44,220 bases of DNA from Bacillota bacterium (lineage in GTDB: Bacteria > Bacillota > Dethiobacteria > DTU022 > UBA8154), in contig JAUSPO010000078.1 of assembly GCA_030656575.1 (NCBI GenBank), positions 1 to 44,220 of the forward strand. Direction: 5' to 3'. The translations under genes were made by a program, and so were the position numbers. This document shows positions 26,566 through 33,724 of the stretch, piece by piece; the stretch's first letter is position 1, and every line of letters begins with the position of its first letter. Under the pieces are notes generated by a model. The model was given only the letters and a program-made list of their open reading frames with translations, ran no database searches and was not told the DNA's origin.

Positions 26566-26604
26566 AGAAAGGATTTGGAATAATTTAGCGCAATATTCTT
26601 ATAT

Positions 26605-26621
26605 ATTCCACTAAATTCCAC
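26605..26621. repeat. Direct repeat ATTCCAC-TAA-ATTCCAC upstream of the NSS gene
   Basis: Two identical 7-base copies with a 3-base spacer in the NSS leader/promoter region, between the ligD-type terminator and the mini-ORF. The spacing suits a regulator binding site, but no regulator is identified. Confidence 0.35.
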
Positions 26622-26629
26622 AAAATAAA

Positions 26630-26659
26630 GAAAATTCCTTCTTTAAAAAAGGAATTTTC
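26630..26659 (-). terminator. Terminator of the NHEJ operon
   Basis: GAAAATTCCTT/AAGGAATTTTC 11-bp stem with an 8-base loop, followed on the minus strand by TTTATTTTG, 43 bases after the polymerase gene. Confidence 0.75.
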
Positions 26660-26701
26660 ATAAATCTTTTTGGTAATAGAGAATTACAACAGCCGCATAG
26701 T

Positions 26702-27580
26702 TCAAATAATCCTCTGTCGATCCGTTAAAACAGGAGCAAACAAATCTCCTTTTTCATATAAGCGGGAAAAAATGTTCTTTATATTGAAAGATGAGGGGAG
26801 AAAAGACGATGCTGCAACTTCACTCCACTCCAGTGGAGCAGAGACAGGTGCCCCAGGTAAAGGCCGCAGCGAATAAGGGGCTGCAAGAGTTTTTCCCCGC
26901 CCGTTTTGTAAATAATCGAGATAAATTTTTTCCCCCCGAATGGATACACTTCTCTCCAGAGTAGTGATACCGGGTAAACTTTTAAAAATTTGTTTAAAGG
27001 TATCTTCACAAAAGGTACGGGACATCTCATAGGTGTAAACAGGAACGAGGGGAAGATAAATTTGAATTCCCCTTGAGCCTGAGGTTTTTGCATAGCATCG
27101 CAAGCCTTTTTTTTTCAACAAATTTTTAACGGCCATAGCAACCGTGCAAATCTGCGAAAAAGAAATCCCCTCCATGGGATCAAGGTCAAAAACAGCAAAA
27201 TCAGGATTGTCCGGGGTTTCCACAGAAGAAAGCCACTGATGTATCTCCAGGCAGGCCTGGTTTCCCAGCCAGCTCAGCGTTTCAGGTCCCGTGGCAAGAA
27301 TATAGTTTGTAACTTTCTTTCCGTGATGAAATGGAATGGTTTCCAACCAGGATGGAGCTCCCTGGGGAGAATTTTTTTGATAGAAGCCTTGCCCGTGAAT
27401 GCCCTGAGGGAAGCGTTGAAAAACTAAAAAGCGGTTCTTCAGGTGAGGCAAAATATAAGGTGATATTTCCAGGTAATACTTGATTAAATCATATTTGGTG
27501 ATTCCTTCACCGGGCCATAGTTCCTTTTCCAGGTTGGTGAGGGCCACCATTTTTTTATTAATTTCCATTGTAGGAGGCAT
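26702..27580 (-). CDS. LigD-type NHEJ polymerase/primase domain protein
   Basis: A stand-alone homologue of the LigD polymerase domain (archaeo-eukaryotic primase fold), which fills gaps with ribonucleotides during non-homologous end joining. Motifs: LTNLEKELWPGEGITKYDLI (opening, key elements KELWP and TK-DL), FAVFDLDP near residue 132 (catalytic Asp pair), KTSGSRGIQIYLPL near 164 (the SxxGxH-like strand, here with Gln in the His position) and YLDYLQNGRGKTLAAPYS near 223 (third Asp, then the basic loop). The His-to-Gln change is worth noting, because many family members read SGxxGhHhy. ATG at 27580 follows AAGGAG by seven bases. It is third in the ku-ligase-polymerase set. Confidence 0.85.
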   Translation of the reverse strand: MPPTMEINKKMVALTNLEKELWPGEGITKYDLIKYYLEISPYILPHLKNRFLVFQRFPQGIHGQGFYQKNSPQGAPSWLETIPFHHGKKVTNYILATGPETLSWLGNQACLEIHQWLSSVETPDNPDFAVFDLDPMEGISFSQICTVAMAVKNLLKKKGLRCYAKTSGSRGIQIYLPLVPVYTYEMSRTFCEDTFKQIFKSLPGITTLERSVSIRGEKIYLDYLQNGRGKTLAAPYSLRPLPGAPVSAPLEWSEVAASSFLPSSFNIKNIFSRLYEKGDLFAPVLTDRQRII

Positions 27581-27601
27581 TAGCAAGCTCCTTCCATTGT
27601 A

Positions 27602-27654
27602 GGTGAGCCAGGGTGAGCCAGGCAGGGTGAGCCAGGGGACGGTTCTCTGACTCG
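27602..27654. repeat. GGTGAGCCAGG repeats with GGGGACGGTTCT core (REP-like)
   Basis: Three copies of GGTGAGCCAGG (starting at 27602, 27612 and 27626) run into GGGGACGGTTCTCTGACTC. GAGCCAG and CTGACTC around the core form an imperfect inverted pair. Such cores are, from memory, spread in REP-type repeats of Clostridia and other anaerobes. It sits inside the NHEJ operon. Confidence 0.5.
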
Positions 27655-27668
27655 CTATCGTCCATCCC

Positions 27669-28628
27669 TTAATGGTGAATCAGCTGTTCTATCCTGGATG
27701 TCAGACGGGGGGCGCGTAATTTGAGATCCGGAGTCCACTCGTTAAAAATCACTTCCACTTTTCTTATAGGATTTACGTAGAGGAGGTTCCTTCCCGGGTG
27801 AAGAGGAGCATTGGCAAACGGGGATGAACTAAGCCTGTTTTCCATACCCCAATTATACCATGCTGCCAGTTCTTTTGTTTTTAGGCCGCTGCTGACGCTT
27901 CCTATATATTGCATTTTTCCTATTTCACCCTCTGGACCTTCTTCTTTCATACCAAGGAGCAGGGATGCCGGGGTTGTATTCTTTAGGGAAATACCGCCTA
28001 CATAAGCTTCCAGCGTTTGTTCAATCTTTGTTTTGTACCAATAACTGGATTTACGTGGTCCGGGAATATATGGGCTGTCCGTTTTTTTTGCTACTATTCC
28101 TTCCATCTTATTCTCCCTTACTGTTTCAAGAAGAATTTTTCCATCTTCATAACTGGGGACAAGACGTACATGATCATTTTCCTTGAGATATTTTTCAAGC
28201 ATTTCCTGTCGGACATTCCATGGTTTATCCATGAGCCAACTGTCGTCAAAAAAAAGAAGATCAAAGACCATGTAAAAAACGGGAATTAATGTAGTTATCC
28301 GGGAGATCCCTGCAAATCCTGTTCTTTCCCTCTGCATCACAGCATAAAAACTGGGACGGTTTTCGTGTAAAGCGATAATCTCCCCATCCAAAATAATACG
28401 GTTCCCTTTAACAAGATCCGGTAAAACGGACAGCTCCGGATAGATAGAGGTCTTGTTTTTTAAACTTCTACCCTGCAGGCGCAGTCTCTCCCCATCAACA
28501 AATGCCAGCATCCGAACGCCATCCCACTTTACCTGAAAGTAATGGTTCAGATCCCCCTCTTTTAAAATTGCCCTGGATTGAGGTTCCATCGGCGCAATTA
28601 TTTGCTCAAACAAGACCTTTCCCCCCAA
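27669..28628 (-). CDS. ATP-dependent DNA ligase (LigD ligase-domain type)
   Basis: A 319-residue ATP-dependent ligase that would seal the ends in non-homologous end joining. The adenylated lysine is in KWDGVRM (near residue 34), and further nucleotidyl-transferase motifs follow: ILDGEIIAL near 100, YMVFDLLFFDD near 140, EGIVAKK near 198 and WYKTKIEQT near 217. The C-terminal 90 residues form the OB fold. There is no phosphoesterase domain. The frame opens at TTG 28628, one base past the ku stop region; a second TTG at 28613, seven bases after GGGG, is an equal candidate. The gene follows ku by three bases and is surely co-transcribed. Confidence 0.88.
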   Translation of the reverse strand: MGGKVLFEQIIAPMEPQSRAILKEGDLNHYFQVKWDGVRMLAFVDGERLRLQGRSLKNKTSIYPELSVLPDLVKGNRIILDGEIIALHENRPSFYAVMQRERTGFAGISRITTLIPVFYMVFDLLFFDDSWLMDKPWNVRQEMLEKYLKENDHVRLVPSYEDGKILLETVRENKMEGIVAKKTDSPYIPGPRKSSYWYKTKIEQTLEAYVGGISLKNTTPASLLLGMKEEGPEGEIGKMQYIGSVSSGLKTKELAAWYNWGMENRLSSSPFANAPLHPGRNLLYVNPIRKVEVIFNEWTPDLKLRAPRLTSRIEQLIHH

Positions 28629-28631
28629 CTC

Positions 28632-29477
28632 TTATTTTTTGGCCGATACTTTTTCTTTTCGGGGGGATGTTTTTGCTGTCTGATCTTTTCCCCTGCCCTT
28701 TCCTTTCTTCCCCTGGGCTTTCTCTACACTGGCTTGAAGTGCTTCCAGCAGGTCGATTACCTTTTCCTTCTGCGGTGAAGGAGCAACAGCCACCTCTTTC
28801 CCTTCTACTCTTGCCTGAATTAACTCAATTACTTTTTCACGATAATTGTCATGGTATTTTTCTGGTTGGAAAGCTGCCGCCAGGTTCTCGATAAGCTGTT
28901 TTGCCATGGTAAGCTCTTTTTCCCGGATTTCCACATCGTGGGGAATGTCAGGAAGGTCCTGGACAGAACGCACTTCATCTGGGAAAAACATTGTTGAAAG
29001 GGCAAGTACATCCCCGAAGGTTCTCACTGTGGCCATTGATTCCTTCGTCCGCAAAGTAATCGTGGCCACTGCTACTTTTCCCGACTCCAGCATCGCCTCA
29101 CGCAGCAGCGCGTACGGCCTGCTGCCGGGGCCATCGGGGGCGAGATAATAGCTATTTTGAAAAAAAATGGGATCTATTTCTTCAATATTAACAAAATCTG
29201 TAATTTCAATAAGCCTCTCTTTTTTCCCGGCAGCAGATTTGATTTCCTCTTCGCTTAAGACTACAAAATGGTCCTTCTCGTACTCGTAGCCACGGGCAAT
29301 TTCCTCCCAAGGAACCTCTTTTTTGCAGGTGCTGCATACTTTCTGATACTCCAGGGGAGTATGGCAGGGAGCGTGTAAATGACGAAACTTAAGAGTCCTG
29401 CTCTCAGTAGCGGAAAATAGTCGCACAGGTATATTTACCAGGCCAAAACTTAATGATCCTTTCCACATTGCTCTCAA
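28632..29477 (-). CDS. ku: Ku, DNA end-binding protein
   Basis: Bacterial Ku forms a ring around broken DNA ends and recruits the ligase. The core is typical: MWKGSLSFGLVNIPVRLF at the start, then CHTPLEYQKVC with STCKKEVPWEEI (a zinc-ribbon remnant), YYLAPD near 115, KESMATVRTFGDVL near 155 and a C-terminal Lys-rich tail (last 45 residues) as in many Ku proteins, which aids DNA threading. The frame extends upstream to 29561 but would give an unusual N-terminus. TTG at 29477, eight bases after GAGGGGG, or ATG at 29468 are the likely starts. The ribosome site is also one arm of a hairpin after trxA, which may limit expression. Confidence 0.9.
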   Translation of the reverse strand: MRAMWKGSLSFGLVNIPVRLFSATESRTLKFRHLHAPCHTPLEYQKVCSTCKKEVPWEEIARGYEYEKDHFVVLSEEEIKSAAGKKERLIEITDFVNIEEIDPIFFQNSYYLAPDGPGSRPYALLREAMLESGKVAVATITLRTKESMATVRTFGDVLALSTMFFPDEVRSVQDLPDIPHDVEIREKELTMAKQLIENLAAAFQPEKYHDNYREKVIELIQARVEGKEVAVAPSPQKEKVIDLLEALQASVEKAQGKKGKGRGKDQTAKTSPRKEKVSAKK

Positions 29478-29485
29478 AATAAAAA

Positions 29486-29518
29486 CCCCCTCGCCTATAG
29501 TATTTCCGGCAGAGGGGG
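29486..29518 (-). terminator. Terminator-like hairpin of trxA that contains the ku ribosome site
   Basis: CCCCCTC and GAGGGGG pair, extended by GCC/GGC with a one-base bulge, and are followed on the minus strand by TTTTTATTTT. The 3' arm GAGGGGG is also the best Shine-Dalgarno for ku. Confidence 0.7.
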
Positions 29519-29544
29519 ACTCTACACAAATGATTAAATAGACC

Positions 29545-29871
29545 TTATAAATTTTTATCAATTATACCGCTTAAATCCTCTTTTTTGCGAAAGCCAACAA
29601 TCGTTTCCACAGCATCCCCGTTTTTAAAAAGCATCATTGTGGGGATGCTCATAATAGAGTAACGTGAAGCAGTGCCTGCGTTCTCATCCACATTAACCTT
29701 CACAACTTTCAGCCTTCCCTCATAATCACCTGCAAGCTCTTCAAGAACCGGTGCAACCATTTTGCATGGCCCACACCAAGGTGCCCAAAAGTCGACCAGT
29801 ACCGGTTCACTTGAACCCAAAACCTCACCATCAAAATCCTTATCACTGATATCAAAAGGTTTTCCCGTCAT
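29545..29871 (-). CDS. trxA: Thioredoxin
   Basis: A cytosolic 108-residue dithiol reductant with active site WCGPCK (C33, C36), the cis-Pro loop SIPTMMLF near residue 75 and the usual fold length. It is reduced by TrxB, encoded immediately upstream (31 bases from a possible GTG, 61 from the chosen ATG). ATG at 29871 gives the family-like start. The only good ribosome site (AAGGGGGTGA) is 27 bases upstream, separated by an 8-bp hairpin (29877-29895). Folding that hairpin leaves a spacing of about seven bases. A GTG at 29901 would add ten atypical residues and overlaps the ribosome site. Confidence 0.93.
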   Translation of the reverse strand: MTGKPFDISDKDFDGEVLGSSEPVLVDFWAPWCGPCKMVAPVLEELAGDYEGRLKVVKVNVDENAGTASRYSIMSIPTMMLFKNGDAVETIVGFRKKEDLSGIIDKNL

Positions 29872-29932
29872 AATACCCTGGTTTAAAAAACCAGGCTTCA
29901 CCCCCTTAATATTTATTAATAGCCCTGAGTAT

Positions 29933-30862
29933 TTATTCCAGATACCTTACAGCCATCATGGCAGCTATAGCACCGTCCGAAGCTGCTGTAATAACCTGTC
30001 TCAGGTATTTACGGCGTACATCACCAGCAGCGAATACTCCTGGAATTGACGTTTCCATTTCCTCACTTGTAATAATATAACCCTGGCCATCCACTTCTAA
30101 TCCTTTCAGAAAACCTGTGTTAGGAATGCGCCCCACATATAGAAATGCACCATCAACATAAAGTTCACCTACTGTGGAATCCTTCAAATTTTTTGTTGCT
30201 AATGTTGTCAGAGCCTGATCACCTCTGAATTCTGTAACCACAGTGTCCCATAAAAAACTGACTTTTGGATTTTGAAGAATCTGATTTTGCAAAGCAGGAA
30301 CTGCTCTAAGCTTATTCCTGCGGTGTATAAGGACGATTTCACTGGCAAACCTTGTTAAGTAAATAGCTTCTTTCACTGCAGAGTCTCCTCCACCAATGAC
30401 GGCAATTTTTTTATCACGGAAGAAAAAGCCGTCGCAAGTTGCACAGAAAGAAATTCCTTTTCCCCGAAGGGTCTCTTCTCCGGGAACTCCTAATAGGCCA
30501 GGGGCTGTCCCAGTAGCTATAACGATGGTACGGCCGTAATAGTCTCCCTTTGAAGTAGAAACTTTTTTAATCTCTCCTCCTGTATCGATAACATCAATGG
30601 ATGCAGAAATCATCTCAGCTCCAAAACGAAGGGCATGCTGCTCCAAGAGCTGCCCAAATTCAGACCCGGTAATTCCCTCCGGGAACCCAGGGTAGTTGTC
30701 CAGCTTGTCCGTAGAAGCTATCTCCCCCCCGGACATCATATGTTCCACTATAAGAATTTCCAGATTGGCACGTCCGCCATAAATAGCTGCCGTTAGGCCA
30801 GCCGGGCCTCCACCAAGTATAATCATGTCGTATACTTTTTCCTGACCTTTACCGGAGGACAA
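29933..30862 (-). CDS. trxB: Thioredoxin reductase
   Basis: A 309-residue flavoprotein that reduces thioredoxin with NAD(P)H. The FAD-binding GGGPAG is at 17-22, the redox-active pair is C140-AT-C143 (CATCDG), the nucleotide-binding GGGDS is at 157-161, and the C-terminal FAD contact is GVFAAGDVRRKYLRQ near 270. The second nucleotide site (HRRNKLRA) has the two arginines seen in NADPH-preferring enzymes, although this cannot fix specificity. TTG 30862 follows GAGAGGGG by eight bases. A SigA promoter lies 40 bases upstream. It forms an operon with trxA. Confidence 0.94.
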   Translation of the reverse strand: MSSGKGQEKVYDMIILGGGPAGLTAAIYGGRANLEILIVEHMMSGGEIASTDKLDNYPGFPEGITGSEFGQLLEQHALRFGAEMISASIDVIDTGGEIKKVSTSKGDYYGRTIVIATGTAPGLLGVPGEETLRGKGISFCATCDGFFFRDKKIAVIGGGDSAVKEAIYLTRFASEIVLIHRRNKLRAVPALQNQILQNPKVSFLWDTVVTEFRGDQALTTLATKNLKDSTVGELYVDGAFLYVGRIPNTGFLKGLEVDGQGYIITSEEMETSIPGVFAAGDVRRKYLRQVITAASDGAIAAMMAVRYLE

Positions 30863-30901
30863 ATTTACTACCCCTCTCCAATGGTACTATATTTTTATTA
30901 A

Positions 30902-30930
30902 ATTTTACCAAATGAGAGGACTAAAAGCAA
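30902..30930 (-). promoter_or_regulatory. SigA-type promoter of trxB-trxA
   Basis: TTGCTT (30925-30930), 17-base spacer, TAAAAT (30902-30907) on the minus strand. The -35 overlaps the arm of the hairpin that follows ecfT. Confidence 0.7.
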
Positions 30931-30954
30931 ATATCTTAGAGACTTTAGATATTT
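30929..30954 (-). terminator. Possible terminator after ecfT
   Basis: AAATATCT/AGATATTT 8-bp stem with a 10-base loop, followed by GCTTTTAG on the minus strand. It is AT-rich and modest. Confidence 0.45.
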
Positions 30955-30982
30955 CTAAGAGGAAAATCCCCAAAACCCATTT

Positions 30983-31708
30983 TTAAAGTATACTCCCGGT
31001 ATAAACGATAGCAACCGTAATAATTAAGACGAAGCTTATAACAACATAATCTATTTTCTTTAAAAAAATTTCCCTATAGTAAGTCCTGGTTGGAAATTTG
31101 CGAAAACCACGCAGTTCAAGTAATATGGAAAGCTTTTCGGCCTTCTGCCAGACACTGTAGATAAGCGGGGTAAAAATGCTAATATATACCCTGATTACTT
31201 TTCTTTTATATACCTTGCGCAAGTCTACTCCCCTTAGCTGAATTCCATTAAATATATTTTGAAGCTCATTAGTAAATTGGGGTATAAACCTGATGCCCAC
31301 TTGTATCATAAAAACAATCTCATAAGGGATACGCAGTTTAACCAGCGCCAGGAGCAGTTCCGACGTATTACAGTTGAATAAAATTAGGCCTGAACCAGCC
31401 AGTATTAAAAATCGCAGGATAATGGATATTCCATAAAAGATACCATCCGTGGTTAAAAGATATGTGTTTCCCAATTGTATGAGGGGTTCCCCGCTTTTTA
31501 CAAAAAGACTTTGGATTATTATTAAAATAACATACATATAGATAAACTTCCTGAACCCAAAAAAAATGTTAAACGGCATCCTGAATAAAATTAATGCCAA
31601 CAGATTCAAGACTAGAACAATAGCCAGCATTATGGGGTTCTGGTAAACCAGCGCCAATACAGAAAAAATGGCTGCAATGAACAGCTTAGTCCGTATATCT
31701 AACTGCAT
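30983..31708 (-). CDS. ecfT: ECF transporter transmembrane (T) subunit
   Basis: A 241-residue membrane scaffold of an energy-coupling-factor importer. About five hydrophobic segments are visible (residues 10-45, 52-68, 90-108, 118-140 and 218-240). The two coupling-helix motifs that contact the ATPases are QLRGVD near residue 159 and LELRGFRK near 198, the Arg-Gly signature of EcfT. The start ATG 31708 overlaps the preceding ATPase gene by 23 bases. A dedicated T subunit next to its own ATPases and S-component suggests a group I (single-substrate) ECF system. Substrate unknown. Confidence 0.85.
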   Translation of the reverse strand: MQLDIRTKLFIAAIFSVLALVYQNPIMLAIVLVLNLLALILFRMPFNIFFGFRKFIYMYVILIIIQSLFVKSGEPLIQLGNTYLLTTDGIFYGISIILRFLILAGSGLILFNCNTSELLLALVKLRIPYEIVFMIQVGIRFIPQFTNELQNIFNGIQLRGVDLRKVYKRKVIRVYISIFTPLIYSVWQKAEKLSILLELRGFRKFPTRTYYREIFLKKIDYVVISFVLIITVAIVYTGSIL

Positions 31709-32363
31709 CTTCTACAACCTCGCCCTTCGACATGTGTATCCTTCTGCCTTCAAACCCGGTAATTAATTCTGTATCGTGGCTGATAACCATAATGCCCGTG
31801 CCCCGGCGCCAGATCTCCTGTAAAATATCCTTTAATTTTTTTTTCCTGAAAGTATCAATACTTTTAGTAGGTTCATCCAGGATCAAATAACTCGGCTGCA
31901 GGGCTAAGACAGCAGAAATTGCCACCAGTTGTTTCTGTCCATCACTTAAATTAAACGGCATTTCATACCGTAGATCCCAGAGATCGAAGAGATCGAGGTA
32001 CCTTTTACAAAGGTAATGAACCTCATTTTTACTTTTACCCCTCCATTTCAATCCAAAAGCAATTTCATTGTAGACACTGGTATTAAACAACATCTGGCTG
32101 GGATTTTGTAAAACATAACCCAGTTTTTCCCCTACTCCTACGAGGGAATATTTTCCAACCGGGCGTCCGTCCAAAATAATTTTTCCATTTTGAGGTTTAA
32201 GAAGCCCCAGGATTAATTTGGCCAGAGTAGACTTACCACTGCCGTTTAAACCTGTAATGGCGATCTTTTCCGCCTGGCCAATGCTGAGCGAAATGTTCTT
32301 TACGGCGGCCTCTTTCCGCCCGTTATATGCATAACTTACTCCCTGCAATGAAATAAAAACCAT
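31686..32363 (-). CDS. ECF transporter ATPase, second copy
   Basis: An ABC ATPase of about 225 residues, one of two that energise the ECF importer. Walker A is GLNGSGKST (near residue 37), the Q-loop is YVLQNPSQML, the signature is LSDGQKQ in place of the usual LSGGQKQ, Walker B is YLILDEPTKSID and the switch His is in VISHDTE. The Gly-to-Asp change in the signature could weaken one of the two ATP sites of the heterodimer. ATG at 32363 lies 38 bases after the first ATPase; its ribosome site is weak. It overlaps ecfT by 23 bases. Confidence 0.87.
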   Translation of the reverse strand: MVFISLQGVSYAYNGRKEAAVKNISLSIGQAEKIAITGLNGSGKSTLAKLILGLLKPQNGKIILDGRPVGKYSLVGVGEKLGYVLQNPSQMLFNTSVYNEIAFGLKWRGKSKNEVHYLCKRYLDLFDLWDLRYEMPFNLSDGQKQLVAISAVLALQPSYLILDEPTKSIDTFRKKKLKDILQEIWRRGTGIMVISHDTELITGFEGRRIHMSKGEVVEDAVRYTD

Positions 32364-32401
32364 GAATACCACCACGATCTCTAGAAAATTATGTTGAGTA
32401 G

Positions 32402-33172
32402 CTAAAAAATTATTTTATGTTCCCTTAAAAAATCTTTATCCTCCAGGATACACTCCTTAGGACCCCGGCGAATTATTTGGCCTTTTTCCAGGAGAAATAT
32501 TTTATCGTAAACGTTAAGCCCTTTGAAAGTATGGTCTATAATAATCAGGGTAGTTCCAGCCTCTTTTAATTTTTGCATCACCGAGATAATTCTCTCCGCT
32601 GCCTGCTCATCCAGCATTGACAATGATTCGTCAAAAACAATTATGGAAGGGTTTAATGCAAGTACAGTCGCCAGTGCCACGAGCTGCTTTTCTCCCCCTG
32701 ACAAATTGTTTGGATTTTCATCCTTGATGGAGGTTATACCCACCAGCTCCATGACCCGGTTTACTGATTCCCTGATTTCTTCTCTGGGGATATTATGGTT
32801 CTCCAGGGCAAAAGCAAGATCATCCTCAACAGTGGGCATTAATATTTGGACGTTTGGATCCTGCAGTACAATTCCTATTTCAGAACTTAGTTCATATAAA
32901 GGAGTCTCTCTTGTATCTTTGCCGTTAACCAAGACCCGCCCTTCCATGCACCCATTTAGGTAATGAGGAAAAATCCCGCACAGACAGTAAATTAAAGTAG
33001 TCTTGCCGCTACCGTTAAGCCCGATAATACCCAAAGCTTCTCCTTTACTTACTTTAAACGTTATATCTTTTAAAACAGGTTCGCTTTCTATCCTGTAAGA
33101 GTAAGAGAGATGTTCCACTTTCAGGCATTCCATACTATTCTTTCTCACCGCCTCTTTAGATCTTTTCAACAC
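32402..33172 (-). CDS. ECF transporter ATPase, first copy
   Basis: A 256-residue ABC ATPase paired with the gene that follows. Walker A GLNGSGKTT (near 48), Q-loop IVLQDPNVQILM, signature LSGGEKQ (near 159), Walker B IIVFDESLSMLD (Ser in place of Pro after the catalytic Glu) and switch IIDHTFKG. The TTG at 33172 overlaps the S-component stop by 17 bases and has AAGGA upstream; ATG at 33133 (MECLKVEHLSYSY) with GAGGCGGTGAG is an alternative that matches the family start better. The two ATPases differ enough to act as a heterodimer. Confidence 0.87.
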   Translation of the reverse strand: MLKRSKEAVRKNSMECLKVEHLSYSYRIESEPVLKDITFKVSKGEALGIIGLNGSGKTTLIYCLCGIFPHYLNGCMEGRVLVNGKDTRETPLYELSSEIGIVLQDPNVQILMPTVEDDLAFALENHNIPREEIRESVNRVMELVGITSIKDENPNNLSGGEKQLVALATVLALNPSIIVFDESLSMLDEQAAERIISVMQKLKEAGTTLIIIDHTFKGLNVYDKIFLLEKGQIIRRGPKECILEDKDFLREHKIIF

Positions 33173-33724
33173 TATCCTTGTCCTGCTGTATTTCCCTGAA
33201 GCTTCTTATAATTGCATACAATTTATAACCTACAATTCCCCCAAGTCCACCGAAAATAAAGGAAATAATTAAAGAGACCACTAGTGGCACAAAAGGAAGA
33301 CGCAAAAAAAGCGAACCTACGATCAACGAACCGGCAGCATTGCACACTGCCCCGGCGATAAAAGCGCTAAAAAGTGTGGAAATGTAATAAGGAAACACCA
33401 GCATTACCAGTTCCAGGGCTGTCCCGGGAACCACGTATACCAGGAGATTAGCCAGTCCCCGGTTACCGAGCATATCAAATACTACCACCAAAACTGACTG
33501 TACAATACCGACTAAAAACGCCGTCCCCCTTTTTTTAACAATACTGCAGGCCAGGACAATCCACAGCATATAGAAAATTCCTGCCACCGTTCCTATGGGA
33601 ATTAGACTTCCGGGATCTGGGCCAGAAGCCTAACAAAAGGCTTCGTGGCAATACCGCAGGCGGATAAAAGAGCAATAATCACAAAGTCAAAGGTGCTAAA
33701 CTTCAATAAAAATTTCTTAACCAT
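33156..33724 (-). pseudogene. ECF transporter substrate-binding (S) component, frameshifted
   Basis: Two adjoining frames code one S-component-like membrane protein. The first (33724 to 33602) starts MVKKFLLKFSTFDFVIIALLS and stops after 40 codons. The second continues in the -1 frame with PGSLIPIGTVAGIFYMLW and runs to 33156. One extra base between 33613 and 33614 (for example completing an ACC codon) would join them as LLAQITGSLIPIGTVAG, the pattern I expect for the family. About five to six membrane segments result. ATG 33724 overlaps the methyltransferase stop (TAATG) and has GGAGAG upstream. It could be a real loss, a sequencing error or recoding. The T and A subunits look intact, so error or recent damage is likely. 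Confidence 0.75.

Noticed and set aside
29478-29561. 28-codon N-terminal extension of Ku
   Set aside because: It spans the trxA terminator hairpin, and Ku proteins begin at or near the MWKG block.
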